DNA of 8,924 nucleotides, taken from Actinomycetota bacterium (GTDB lineage Bacteria > Actinomycetota > Actinomycetes > Mycobacteriales > Jatrophihabitantaceae). This document shows, in pieces, positions 1 to 6,789 of the stretch. Made by a program: the position numbers and the translations under genes. The DNA lies in contig JAFAWL010000301.1 of the NCBI GenBank assembly GCA_019241805.1, positions 1-8,924 of the forward strand, given 5' to 3'. The number at the start of each line of letters is the position of its first letter. Positions within the stretch are counted from its first letter, which is position 1. The notes beneath the pieces were generated by a model, which searched no databases, had not been told where the DNA came from, and was given only the letters and a program-made list of their open reading frames with translations.

Positions 1-375
1 CGCGCCCTGGTGCTCGACAACGACCGCCGGGAGGAGGTGGCCGAGGCGACCGGCCTCAGCTTCGGTCGCACGCGCGCGCTGCGCCGGTTGGCCGACGGGC
101 CGCTCAGCATGGGGGCGTTGGCCGACGAGCTCGGCACGGACGCGCCCTACGTGACGCTCATCGTCGACGATCTGGAAGCGCGCGGGCTGCTGCTGCGCGC
201 GCCGGACGATCGCGATCGCCGCCGCAAGGTGGTCACCCTCACCCCGCTCGGCCGGCGCGCCGCCCGGACCGCGGCGCGGATCTTGGCCGAGCCGCCGGCA
301 GCCCTGCGAGCGCTTGCCCCCGGCGATCTTGACGTGCTAGCCGGGCTATTGGCTCCACTCGATCGCACCGGCTGA
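1..375 (+). CDS. MarR-family transcriptional regulator, 5' end outside window
   Basis: The reading frame is open from base 1 to a TGA at 373-375, so the gene begins left of the window. About 124 residues are visible, against roughly 140-150 for the family. The visible part carries the MarR winged helix-turn-helix. A recognition-helix region (LSMGALADELGTDAPYVTLI) is followed by DDLEARGLL and the wing, where the DDRDRRRKVVTLTPLGRR segment matches the family signature DxRxxxVxLT. A C-terminal helix, rich in Ala and Leu, would serve dimerisation. MarR proteins bind DNA as dimers and usually respond to small ligands or oxidants. No ligand or target can be read from this sequence. A GTG at base 10 could be a start, but it would remove part of the N-terminal dimerisation helix, so I treat the gene as truncated by the window edge. 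It points towards ctaD, but a 150-base gap separates them, so a shared transcript is uncertain. Confidence 0.85.
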   Translation, partial: RALVLDNDRREEVAEATGLSFGRTRALRRLADGPLSMGALADELGTDAPYVTLIVDDLEARGLLLRAPDDRDRRRKVVTLTPLGRRAARTAARILAEPPAALRALAPGDLDVLAGLLAPLDRTG

Positions 376-525
376 GCGTGAGATCGACGTGGGACGCGCC
401 ACCGACGCGCAGCGCCCCCCTCCCGGTGCCCACTTTGAGCAGGGGGGTAGCTATTCTCTGGTGAGGACGGTTGCTCTCCAATCCCGACCACGACCGCCCG
501 CTTCGCGACGCATCGGAGGCCGAGC
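376..525 (+). promoter_or_regulatory. ctaD upstream region with a possible -10 box
   Basis: This 150-base gap between the MarR gene and ctaD holds no credible gene. The best promoter-like element is TATTCT at 452-457, which fits the actinobacterial TAnnnT -10 pattern. There is no good -35 at 16-18 bases upstream, and the TTGAGC at 435-440 is too close (11 bases). The ribosome binding site GGAGG sits at 515-519. I see no strong operator palindrome. Treat the -10 as tentative. Confidence 0.3.
515..519 (+). promoter_or_regulatory. Ribosome binding site that fixes the ctaD TTG start
   Basis: GGAGG lies 6 bases before TTG at 526. It is the strongest Shine-Dalgarno sequence in the left half of the window. 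It decides the ctaD start, because no ATG or GTG near this point is as well placed. Confidence 0.75.
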
Positions 526-2313
526 TTGACCACAACCGCCGAGCCGGGCACGACCGACGAAATCCTTCCGCAGCCGGTCGTCTCGCGGCCCTTCGGTTCG
601 CACGAGTTCGTCAAGGGCTCGATGCTCTCGCAGGTCATCCGCACCACCGATCACAAGGTGATCGGTCGGATGTACCTCGTGACCTCGATCTTGTTCTTCA
701 TGCTCGGCGGTGTCATGGCGTTGCTCATGCGCGCGGAACTCGCTCGTCCGGGCATGCAGTTCCTCTCGCCTGAGCAGTACAACCAGCTGTTCACGATGCA
801 CGGCACGATCATGTTGCTGTTCTTCGCCACCCCGCTGGTGTTCGCCTTCGCCAACCTGGTGCTGCCGCTGCAGATCGGCTCGCCCGACGTCGCCTTCCCG
901 CGGCTGAACGCGCTGTCCTACTGGCTGTACCTGTTCGGTGCGCTGACGGCCTGCTCCGGCTTCTTGGCTCCCGGCGGCGCCGCCGATGCCGGCTGGACGC
1001 TCTACTCGCCGCTGAACAACGATCTGAACTCTCCCGGCACCGGCACCGACCTCTGGATCATCGGTCTGGCCCTGTCGGGGCTGGGCACGATCCTCGGCGG
1101 CGTCAACATGGTCACCACCGTGATCACGCTGCGCGCTCCCGGCATGACGATGTTCCGCCTGCCGATCTTCACGTGGAACATCCTGGTCACCAGCCTGTTG
1201 GTGCTGCTCGCCTTCCCGATCCTCACCGCGGCCCTGTTGGTGCTCTACGTCGACCGGCACCTGCACGCGCAGGTCTTCGACCCGTCCAACGGCGGGGCCA
1301 TCCTCTGGCAGCACCTGTTCTGGTTCTTCGGCCATCCCGAGGTGTACATCATCGCCTTGCCCTTCTTCGGCATCGTCACGGAGATCATCCCGGTCTTCGC
1401 GCGCAAGCCGTTGTTCGGCTACAAGGGCATGGTGCTTGCGACCTTGTCCATCGCGGCGCTGTCGCTGACGGTCTGGGCGCATCACATGTTCACCACCGGC
1501 GCGGTCCTGCTGCCGTTCTTCTCGGTGATGACGTTCCTCATCGCGATCCCGACCGGCATGAAGTTCTTCAACTGGATCGGCTCGGCCTGGCGCGGCGCGG
1601 TCACCTTCGAGACGCCGATGCTGTTCAGCTTCGGCTTCATGGTGACCTTCCTGTTCGGTGGCCTGACCGGCGTATTGCTCGCCAGCCCACCGGTCGATTT
1701 CCAGGTTGCGGACAGCTACTTCGTCGTCGCCCACTTCCACTACGTGCTCTTCGGCACGATCGTGTTCGCGTCGTGGGCCGGAATCTACTTCTGGTTCCCG
1801 AAGTACACCGGCCGCTACCTCGATGAGCGCCTGGGCAAGGTGCACTTCTGGCTGACGTTCTTCGGCTTCCACCTCACTTTCCTCGTGCAGCACTGGTTGG
1901 GCGCCAAGGGCATGCCGCGCCGCTACGCGGACTACTTGCCCACCGACGGGTTCACGACGTTGAACACGGTTTCCACGATCGGTTCCTTCGTCTTGGGCGC
2001 GTCGATGATTCCGTTCATCTACAACGCCTACAAGTCCTACCGGTACGGCGAGGTCGTGACCGCAGACGACCCGTGGGGTTACGGCAACTCGCTGGAGTGG
2101 GCGACGTCGAGCCCGCCGCCGCGGCACAACTTCACCTCGATTCCGCGCATTCGCTCCGAGCGGCCCGCGTTCGAGTACCACTACCCGCACATGATGGAAC
2201 GGTTGGAGGCGGAGGCCCACGCCGGCCGCCGACATCACCCTTCGGTCGAGCGCGTGTCCGTGGGCGGTCCGGCCGACCGTCAGAGCGAGCGCGACACCGA
2301 CCCAGGAAGTTAA
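526..2313 (+). CDS. ctaD: Cytochrome c oxidase (aa3-type) subunit I, CtaD
   Basis: Encodes the 595-residue catalytic core of the aa3 oxidase, which takes electrons from the bc1-cytochrome c branch, reduces O2 to water and pumps protons across the plasma membrane. About 12 hydrophobic helices are present, with a soluble C-terminal tail after about residue 525. Key residues are all visible: H92 (MHG) and H405 as heme a ligands, H403 as the heme a3 ligand, and H270, H319 and H320 as CuB ligands. HPEVY at 270-274 supplies the Glu and the Tyr of the His-Tyr crosslink. D121 (GSPDVAFPR) marks the D-channel entrance, and K346 (PTGMK) is the K-channel lysine. The start is TTG at 526, chosen because GGAGG at 515-519 lies 6 bases upstream and the resulting N-terminus has the expected length. 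The other oxidase subunits are not in the window, which is usual for actinobacteria. serB follows, as in Mycobacterium (Rv3043c-Rv3042c). Confidence 0.97.
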   Translation: MTTTAEPGTTDEILPQPVVSRPFGSHEFVKGSMLSQVIRTTDHKVIGRMYLVTSILFFMLGGVMALLMRAELARPGMQFLSPEQYNQLFTMHGTIMLLFFATPLVFAFANLVLPLQIGSPDVAFPRLNALSYWLYLFGALTACSGFLAPGGAADAGWTLYSPLNNDLNSPGTGTDLWIIGLALSGLGTILGGVNMVTTVITLRAPGMTMFRLPIFTWNILVTSLLVLLAFPILTAALLVLYVDRHLHAQVFDPSNGGAILWQHLFWFFGHPEVYIIALPFFGIVTEIIPVFARKPLFGYKGMVLATLSIAALSLTVWAHHMFTTGAVLLPFFSVMTFLIAIPTGMKFFNWIGSAWRGAVTFETPMLFSFGFMVTFLFGGLTGVLLASPPVDFQVADSYFVVAHFHYVLFGTIVFASWAGIYFWFPKYTGRYLDERLGKVHFWLTFFGFHLTFLVQHWLGAKGMPRRYADYLPTDGFTTLNTVSTIGSFVLGASMIPFIYNAYKSYRYGEVVTADDPWGYGNSLEWATSSPPPRHNFTSIPRIRSERPAFEYHYPHMMERLEAEAHAGRRHHPSVERVSVGGPADRQSERDTDPGS

Positions 2314-2324
2314 TCTGACGCGAT

Positions 2325-2354
2325 TTCGGGGCTTCGCCCAGGCGATGTCCCGAA
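2325..2354 (+). terminator. Possible hairpin in the ctaD-serB gap
   Basis: The arms TTCGGG (2325-2330) and CCCGAA (2349-2354) are perfectly complementary. Inside them a competing small hairpin, GGGC-TTC-GCCC (2329-2339), can form. No run of T follows, so this is not a classical intrinsic terminator. It could be a weak terminator, an mRNA-processing or stabilising element, or chance in GC-rich DNA. Confidence 0.3.
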
Positions 2355-2372
2355 GGGTGTTACGTAGATTTC

Positions 2373-3560
2373 ATGCAGCCGACCCCTGTGCTCGTCACCG
2401 TCACCGGACGGGACCGCCCCGGAGTAACGGCCGCGTTCTTCGCCGCACTGGCCGCACACGACGTCGACATCCGTGACATCGAGCAGGTGGTCGTCCGCGA
2501 CCGCCTGATCCTCACCGTGCTGCTGGAGTTGCTGGGCGACACGTCGGCGCTGCGGCATTCGATCACCCGCACAGCGGGCGCGCTGGGCATGGAGGTCGAG
2601 GTCGTCCTGGCGAGCACGTCGCTCAACCCGGCCACCGACGGCCGCAGCCGCCACCACGTGATCGTGCTCGGCCATCCGCTGCGGGCCGGTGCCATCGGCC
2701 ACGTCGCGCAACGCCTGGCCGAGCTCGACGCCAACATCGAGTCGATCACCCAGTTGGCCGTCGAGCCGGTGAGCAGCATCGAACTCACCGTGTCGATTTC
2801 GGATCCGTTGGCACTACGAGCCGCGCTGGTTCGCGCGGCCGACGAGACCGGCATCGACATCGCGGTCGAACCGTCCGGGCTGCGACGACGGGCCAAGCGC
2901 CTGGTCGTGCTCGACGTCGACTCGACCCTGATCCGTCATGAGGGCATCGACCGGCTGGCCGATCGGGCCGGCGTGGGCGAGCAGGTCGCCGATCTGACCC
3001 GGCGGGCGATGGACGGCGAGCTGGATTTCGAGTCGGCATTGCGCGCGCGCGTGCGGCTGTTGGCGGGCCTTCCGGTCACCGACGTCGACGAGGTACGCGA
3101 TCAGCTGGAACTGACCGCGGGCGCCGCCGTATTCGTGCGCACCTTGCGGCGCCTGGGCTTCCAGGTCGGAGTGGTCAGCGGCGGGTTCACGGTGTTCACC
3201 GATCGATTCGTCGACGAACTCGGTTTGGACTTCGCCGCCGCCAACGAACTGGAGATCGTTGACGGTCGGCTCTCGGGCGAGCTCCTCGGCCCGATAGTCG
3301 ACCGGGCCGGCAAGGCCGATGCGCTGCGGGAATTCGCCCGACGCTTCTCCGTCCCGATCTCGCAGACGGTGGCGATCGGCGACGGCGCCAATGACATCGA
3401 CATGCTCGAGGCGGCTGGTCTGGGAATTGCCTTCAACGGCAAGGCGGCGCTGCGTGAAGCGGCCGACGCGGCGGTGAACGTGCCGTTCCTGGACTCCGTG
3501 CTGTTCGTGCTCGGTATCTCCGGCGACGAGATCGCCGAAGCGGCCACCGCCGCCGGCTGA
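2373..3560 (+). CDS. serB: Phosphoserine phosphatase, SerB2 type with tandem ACT domains
   Basis: This 395-residue cytoplasmic enzyme hydrolyses O-phospho-L-serine to serine and phosphate, the last step of serine biosynthesis. Two ACT domains come first (about residues 5-80 and 94-167); in this family they bind amino acids and control activity. The HAD phosphatase domain follows. Motif I is DVDST (nucleophile D181, acid/base D183), with E190 just after it in the cap. Motif II is VVSGG (S269, G270). The motif III lysine is K314 and motif IV is GDGANDIDM (D337, D341). The layout matches mycobacterial SerB2 along its whole length. The ATG at 2373 gives the expected N-terminus, although no good Shine-Dalgarno sequence precedes it (GAAGGG is 15 bases away). 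It lies 59 bases after ctaD, a pairing also found in Mycobacterium, and 3 bases before an MFS gene with which it probably shares a transcript. Confidence 0.95.
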   Translation: MQPTPVLVTVTGRDRPGVTAAFFAALAAHDVDIRDIEQVVVRDRLILTVLLELLGDTSALRHSITRTAGALGMEVEVVLASTSLNPATDGRSRHHVIVLGHPLRAGAIGHVAQRLAELDANIESITQLAVEPVSSIELTVSISDPLALRAALVRAADETGIDIAVEPSGLRRRAKRLVVLDVDSTLIRHEGIDRLADRAGVGEQVADLTRRAMDGELDFESALRARVRLLAGLPVTDVDEVRDQLELTAGAAVFVRTLRRLGFQVGVVSGGFTVFTDRFVDELGLDFAAANELEIVDGRLSGELLGPIVDRAGKADALREFARRFSVPISQTVAIGDGANDIDMLEAAGLGIAFNGKAALREAADAAVNVPFLDSVLFVLGISGDEIAEAATAAG

Positions 3561-3563
3561 CGG

Positions 3564-4835
3564 ATGAGCGACCCCGCGAATCACACGTCCGCACCGCCGC
3601 CGATGACGAGCGAGTCCGTCGGCCACACCCTGCGCTCGGTCACGGCGTCGGCGTTCCTGCCCGCGTTGGTCTTCGAGATCGGCAATGGCGCGATCGCGCC
3701 GGTCATCGCGTTAACCGCGCTGGACGTCGGTGCGTCGCCGAGCATCGCGGCGTTGATGCTGACCTTTCTCGGGCTCGGCCAGGTGATCGGCGACGTGCCC
3801 TCGGCCTGGATCGCTGATCGGGTAGGTGACCGGCGGGCGATGCTAATCGCGGCCGGCGCGGCGATCGTGGGCCAATTGGGCTGCTTCTTCGCCACCTCGA
3901 AGTTCGTCCTCGGGCCCTCCTTGATCGTGATCGGGATGTGTACGGCGACCTTCTACCTGGCCCGCCAGGCCTACCTGGCTGAAGTCGTGCCCGCGGTCCA
4001 CCGCGCGCGAGCGATGTCGACCCTGGGCGGAGCTCACCGGGTCGGGCTGTTCATCGGCCCTTTCGTCGGCGCCGGGGCGATCGCGCTCGGCGGCCTGCGG
4101 GCGGCATTCGTCGTCGCGATGATCGCATCAGCGACGACCGCGGTCATTCTGGTCACCGTCAAGGACGTCCATCACGCCGAGCGGCGCACGCTGCAGCGAG
4201 CGACCGTAAGCGTCAGCACGATGCTGCGCAGCCGAGGACGGCTGTTCGCGACGTTGGGATTGGCGGTGTTGGCCGTCGGGGCCGTGCGGGCGGCTCGACA
4301 GACCGTGTTGCCGCTCTGGGCGGAACACGTCGGCTTGGGCCCGGAGAAAACCAGTCTGATTTTCGGTATCGCCAACGCCGTTGACATGGCGTTGTTCTAT
4401 CCCTCGGGCAAGGTCATGGACCATTTCGGCCGGTTGGCCGTCGCGGTTCCCTCCATGCTGGTCCTGGGCGCATCGATGATGTCGCTGCCCCTAACCCATA
4501 ACGAGTTGAGCCTGACGCTGGTCGCCTTGATCATCAGCTTTGGCAACGGCATCGGCTCCGGGATCATGATGACGCTCGGGGCGGACGCGTCGCCGGTCGT
4601 GGGACGCACCCGCTTTCTGTCGATCTGGCGGCTGATGAGTGACTCGGGCAATGCCGCCGGACCGGTCGTAGTGTCAGTCGTCGCCGCAGTCACGACGCTA
4701 GCGGTAGGTATTGCCAGCGTCGGAGCGGTCGGCCTGCTGGCTGCGGCTGGTTTGGCGCGGTGGGCGCCTCGCTTCTCTTCCTTCGCGACCCCGGCCATGG
4801 CCCGCCGCGCCCGCGAACCGCAAGTGCCCGCCTGA
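3564..4835 (+). CDS. Major facilitator superfamily transporter, DHA1-like
   Basis: Encodes 423 residues with about 12 hydrophobic helices and a central basic loop (about residues 200-225), the usual 6+6 MFS arrangement. Motif A is visible after TM2 as a variant (PSAWIADRVGDRRAM, residues 79-93, with D85 and R86). A repeat of it follows TM8 (SGKVMDHFGR, 281-290). Motif C of proton antiporters is present in TM5 as GLFIGPFVG (161-169). These motifs suggest an H+-coupled exporter, but the substrate cannot be read from the sequence. The ATG at 3564 lies 3 bases after the serB stop and has no obvious ribosome binding site, so translation is probably coupled to serB. ATG at 3603 (residue 14) is an alternative start. 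The gene converges on pncA. Confidence 0.88.
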   Translation: MSDPANHTSAPPPMTSESVGHTLRSVTASAFLPALVFEIGNGAIAPVIALTALDVGASPSIAALMLTFLGLGQVIGDVPSAWIADRVGDRRAMLIAAGAAIVGQLGCFFATSKFVLGPSLIVIGMCTATFYLARQAYLAEVVPAVHRARAMSTLGGAHRVGLFIGPFVGAGAIALGGLRAAFVVAMIASATTAVILVTVKDVHHAERRTLQRATVSVSTMLRSRGRLFATLGLAVLAVGAVRAARQTVLPLWAEHVGLGPEKTSLIFGIANAVDMALFYPSGKVMDHFGRLAVAVPSMLVLGASMMSLPLTHNELSLTLVALIISFGNGIGSGIMMTLGADASPVVGRTRFLSIWRLMSDSGNAAGPVVVSVVAAVTTLAVGIASVGAVGLLAAAGLARWAPRFSSFATPAMARRAREPQVPA

Positions 4836-4840
4836 ATCTG

Positions 4841-4853
4841 GTGCGCGCCGCAC
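4841..4853. terminator. Possible bidirectional hairpin between convergent genes
   Basis: GTGCG-CGC-CGCAC is a perfect 5-bp stem with a 3-base loop. It fills the gap between the MFS stop (4833-4835) and the pncA stop (4853-4855) and touches the latter. It has no T-run, as is common for GC-rich actinobacterial terminators. The stem is short, so function is unproven. Confidence 0.35.
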
Positions 4854-5425
4854 TACGAGCGCGCGACGCGCGGAACTCCGGTCAGGTGTACGCCGGCGAC
4901 CCGCATTCGTTCCAGGGCGGCCTCGACGGTGGTGGCGGCGACGCCGGCAGTGAGGTCGAGCCGAACCGTGGTGTCGAAGCCCAGTCGAATCGCGTCGAGC
5001 GCGGTCGCCACGACGCAGTGGTCGGTCGCGATGCCGACGATCTCGGTCTCGGTGACGCCCCGTTGCCGCAGCCATTGGTCGAGGTGAACGCCGTCGGCCT
5101 GCCCCTCGAAACCGGAGTAGGCCGCGGCGTAGCCGCCCTTGTCGAACACTGCCTCGACCCGGCGCCGATCGAGCGATGGGTGGAACTTGGCGCCGATCGT
5201 GCCGACGACACAGTGCGCCGGCCAGCTGTCGACGTAGTCCGGATGCTCCGCGAAATGGCCGTCCGGGTCGACGTGATGATCGCGGGTGGCTACGACGTGA
5301 TCGACTTCGTGCCCGGCGAGCCAGGGACCGATGGCCGCAGCGACATCGGCGCCGCCGGCGACGGGCAATGAGCCACCCTCGCAAAAGTCGTTCTGGACAT
5401 CGACGACGAGCACGGCGCGGGTCAT
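4853..5425 (-). CDS. pncA: Nicotinamidase/pyrazinamidase PncA
   Basis: This 190-residue cysteine hydrolase converts nicotinamide to nicotinate and ammonia, feeding NAD salvage. It reads as a full-length relative of M. tuberculosis PncA. The catalytic triad is D9 (VVDVQNDF), K96 (EAVFDKGGY) and C137 (IATDHCV). The metal ligands D49, H51, H57 and H71 fall at the same numbers as in the M. tuberculosis enzyme. The YSGFEG loop (103-108) is also kept. The frame stays open upstream to 5635, but that extension overlaps pncB and lacks family similarity, whereas ATG at 5425 starts directly with the family N-terminus MTRAVLVVDVQNDF. That start lies 14 bases after the pncB stop, so the two are almost certainly one operon. 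All residues needed for activity are present. In M. tuberculosis this enzyme also activates the prodrug pyrazinamide. Confidence 0.96.
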   Translation of the reverse strand: MTRAVLVVDVQNDFCEGGSLPVAGGADVAAAIGPWLAGHEVDHVVATRDHHVDPDGHFAEHPDYVDSWPAHCVVGTIGAKFHPSLDRRRVEAVFDKGGYAAAYSGFEGQADGVHLDQWLRQRGVTETEIVGIATDHCVVATALDAIRLGFDTTVRLDLTAGVAATTVEAALERMRVAGVHLTGVPRVARS

Positions 5426-5439
5426 GTCGGCCACCGTAC

Positions 5440-6735
5440 CTACGAGTTCGAGGGCACTACCCGGGTCGGAATGGCTGGCTCGCCTCGGGAGAGCTTCAGC
5501 CCGTCCCACGGCAGGCTCACCAGTGCGGCCTGCAGATGCTCGCGGCCTTGCTCCAACCCAGGTAGGTCGTCGACCGGGCGGCCGCCCCGCATCAAGCGCC
5601 GCTGCAAGGTCCGGGCCTCGTCCGGGCAGGCCCACTCCGCTCCGGCCGACACAATGATCTCCTCGATCGCGGTGCCGGTGGGCTTGTAGGTCCGGTAGGC
5701 CGATTTGCGCCCGCCGTGCGTGCCCTTCTGTTCCGAGCGCTTGGCCACCGGGCGGCCGTCGACGTCGACGAGCTTGTAGACCAGGCCCGCGGTCGGAGCG
5801 CCCGAACCGGTGACCACGGCCGTGCCGGCGCCGTAGGCGTCGACCGGCGCCGCGGCCAATGCGGCGATCGAGAACTCGTCCAGATCGCCGCTCACCACGA
5901 TGCGCGTGCCCGTCGCGCCGAGATCGTCCAGCTGGGCACGAGCGTGACGGGCAAGCACCCCGAGGTCACCGGAATCTATGCGGATCGCACCGAGGCCGGG
6001 GCCCGCGACCTCGACCGCGGTGGCGATGCCCGGCGTGATGTCGTAGGTGTCGACGAGCAGCGTCGTGCCGGCACCGAGACTGTCGACCTGCGCGCGGAAA
6101 GCCGCCTTCTCGTCGTCGTGCAGCAGCGTGAACGCGTGCGCGGCGGTTCCAGCCGTCGGTACGCCGAACTCGCGTTGCGCGGCTAGGTTGGACGTCGAGG
6201 CGAAGCCGGCCAGATAGGCCGCCCGGGCGGCGGCGACGGCGGCCCGTTCGTGGGTGCGCCGCGATCCCATTTCGATGATCGGGCGACCCTGGGCAGCGGT
6301 GACCATGCGCGCCGCCGCGCCAGCGACCGCGCAGTCGTGATTGAGGATCGACAACACAAGTGTCTCGAGCACCACGCCTTCGGCGAAATCGGCCGAGACG
6401 GTCAGCATCGGTGATTGCGGAAAGTACAGCTCTCCCTCGGGATAACCGTCGAGGTCACCGTGAAACTCATACCGGCTCAAGTAGTCGGCCGCCTCGTCGT
6501 CGATGATCTTGGCGGCGCGCAACCAGGCCACTGTCTCGTCGTCGAACCGGAATTCACGAATGGCGTCCACGACTCGCCGGGTGCCCGCGACCACGCCGTA
6601 GCGACGGCCGTCCGGAAGCCGGCGTCCGAATACCTCGAACGTGCACGGGCGATAGGCCGTGCCGTCGCGCAACGACGAGCCCAGCATGGTGAGCTCGTAG
6701 CGGTCGGTCAGCAACCCGGCAGGCGCATCGATCAT
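5440..6735 (-). CDS. pncB: Nicotinate phosphoribosyltransferase PncB
   Basis: This 431-residue cytoplasmic enzyme joins nicotinate to PRPP to give nicotinate mononucleotide, the committed step of the Preiss-Handler pathway, and stimulates this with ATP hydrolysis. It resembles mycobacterial PncB1 from the N-terminal GLLTDRYELTML (residues 8-19) to the C-terminal GEPAIPTR (418-425). Other family landmarks are FEVFGRRLPDGRRYGVVAG (33-51), EMGSRRTHERAAVAAARAAY (155-174), GTAAHAF (196-202) with the probable phosphorylated His at 200, VDTYD (228-232), RIDSGDLGVLAR (252-263), VVSGDLDEF (280-288) and GTAVVTGSGAPTAG (304-317). ATG at 6735 has no clear Shine-Dalgarno sequence and may be leaderless. 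It sits upstream of pncA in the same operon and 54 bases after a membrane-protein gene on the same strand. Confidence 0.95.
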   Translation of the reverse strand: MIDAPAGLLTDRYELTMLGSSLRDGTAYRPCTFEVFGRRLPDGRRYGVVAGTRRVVDAIREFRFDDETVAWLRAAKIIDDEAADYLSRYEFHGDLDGYPEGELYFPQSPMLTVSADFAEGVVLETLVLSILNHDCAVAGAAARMVTAAQGRPIIEMGSRRTHERAAVAAARAAYLAGFASTSNLAAQREFGVPTAGTAAHAFTLLHDDEKAAFRAQVDSLGAGTTLLVDTYDITPGIATAVEVAGPGLGAIRIDSGDLGVLARHARAQLDDLGATGTRIVVSGDLDEFSIAALAAAPVDAYGAGTAVVTGSGAPTAGLVYKLVDVDGRPVAKRSEQKGTHGGRKSAYRTYKPTGTAIEEIIVSAGAEWACPDEARTLQRRLMRGGRPVDDLPGLEQGREHLQAALVSLPWDGLKLSRGEPAIPTRVVPSNS

Positions 6736-6761
6736 GCGCCGATCGTGCCAGTTCGCACTCG

Positions 6762-6777
6762 GCGGCCGGACGGCCGC
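6762..6777 (-). terminator. GC-rich hairpin after the membrane-protein gene, before pncB
   Basis: GCGGCC-GGAC-GGCCGC is a perfect palindrome 12 bases beyond the stop of the upstream minus-strand gene (stop 6790-6792) and 26 bases before the pncB start. No T-run follows. It could end the membrane-protein transcript, which would make pncB-pncA a separate unit. Confidence 0.4.
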
Positions 6778-6789
6778 TCCGCGCTCGCG

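Noticed and set aside
435..457. A -35/-10 pair TTGAGC and TATTCT before ctaD
   Set aside because: The spacing is only 11 bases, far below the usable 16-18. Only the -10 is kept as a tentative element.
147..647. A minus-strand frame across the MarR end, the intergenic gap and the ctaD start
   Set aside because: The product is Ser/Arg/Ala-rich with no domain and conflicts with two well-supported genes.
1173..1826. A 217-codon + strand frame inside ctaD
   Set aside because: It is an out-of-frame shadow of ctaD, with Arg/His/Pro-rich composition and no similarity to any family.
451..2238. A 595-codon open frame on the minus strand covering most of ctaD, by chance the same length as CtaD
   Set aside because: Its product is an Arg/Glu/Gln/His/Asp-rich string with no domain, typical of the reverse strand of GC-rich membrane-protein codons. 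CtaD on the other strand has every catalytic residue.
2360..2372. A leaderless promoter (TACGTA or TAGATT) just before serB
   Set aside because: TAGATT is too close to the ATG (2 bases), and TACGTA does not fit the TAnnnT pattern well; not enough to report as a feature.
2814..3626. A 270-codon minus-strand frame opposite serB
   Set aside because: It is an antisense shadow kept open by third-position GC bias; SerB is complete on the + strand.
5426..5635. A 70-codon N-terminal extension of pncA
   Set aside because: It lies inside the pncB coding end, shows no family similarity, and PncA begins properly with ATG at 5425.
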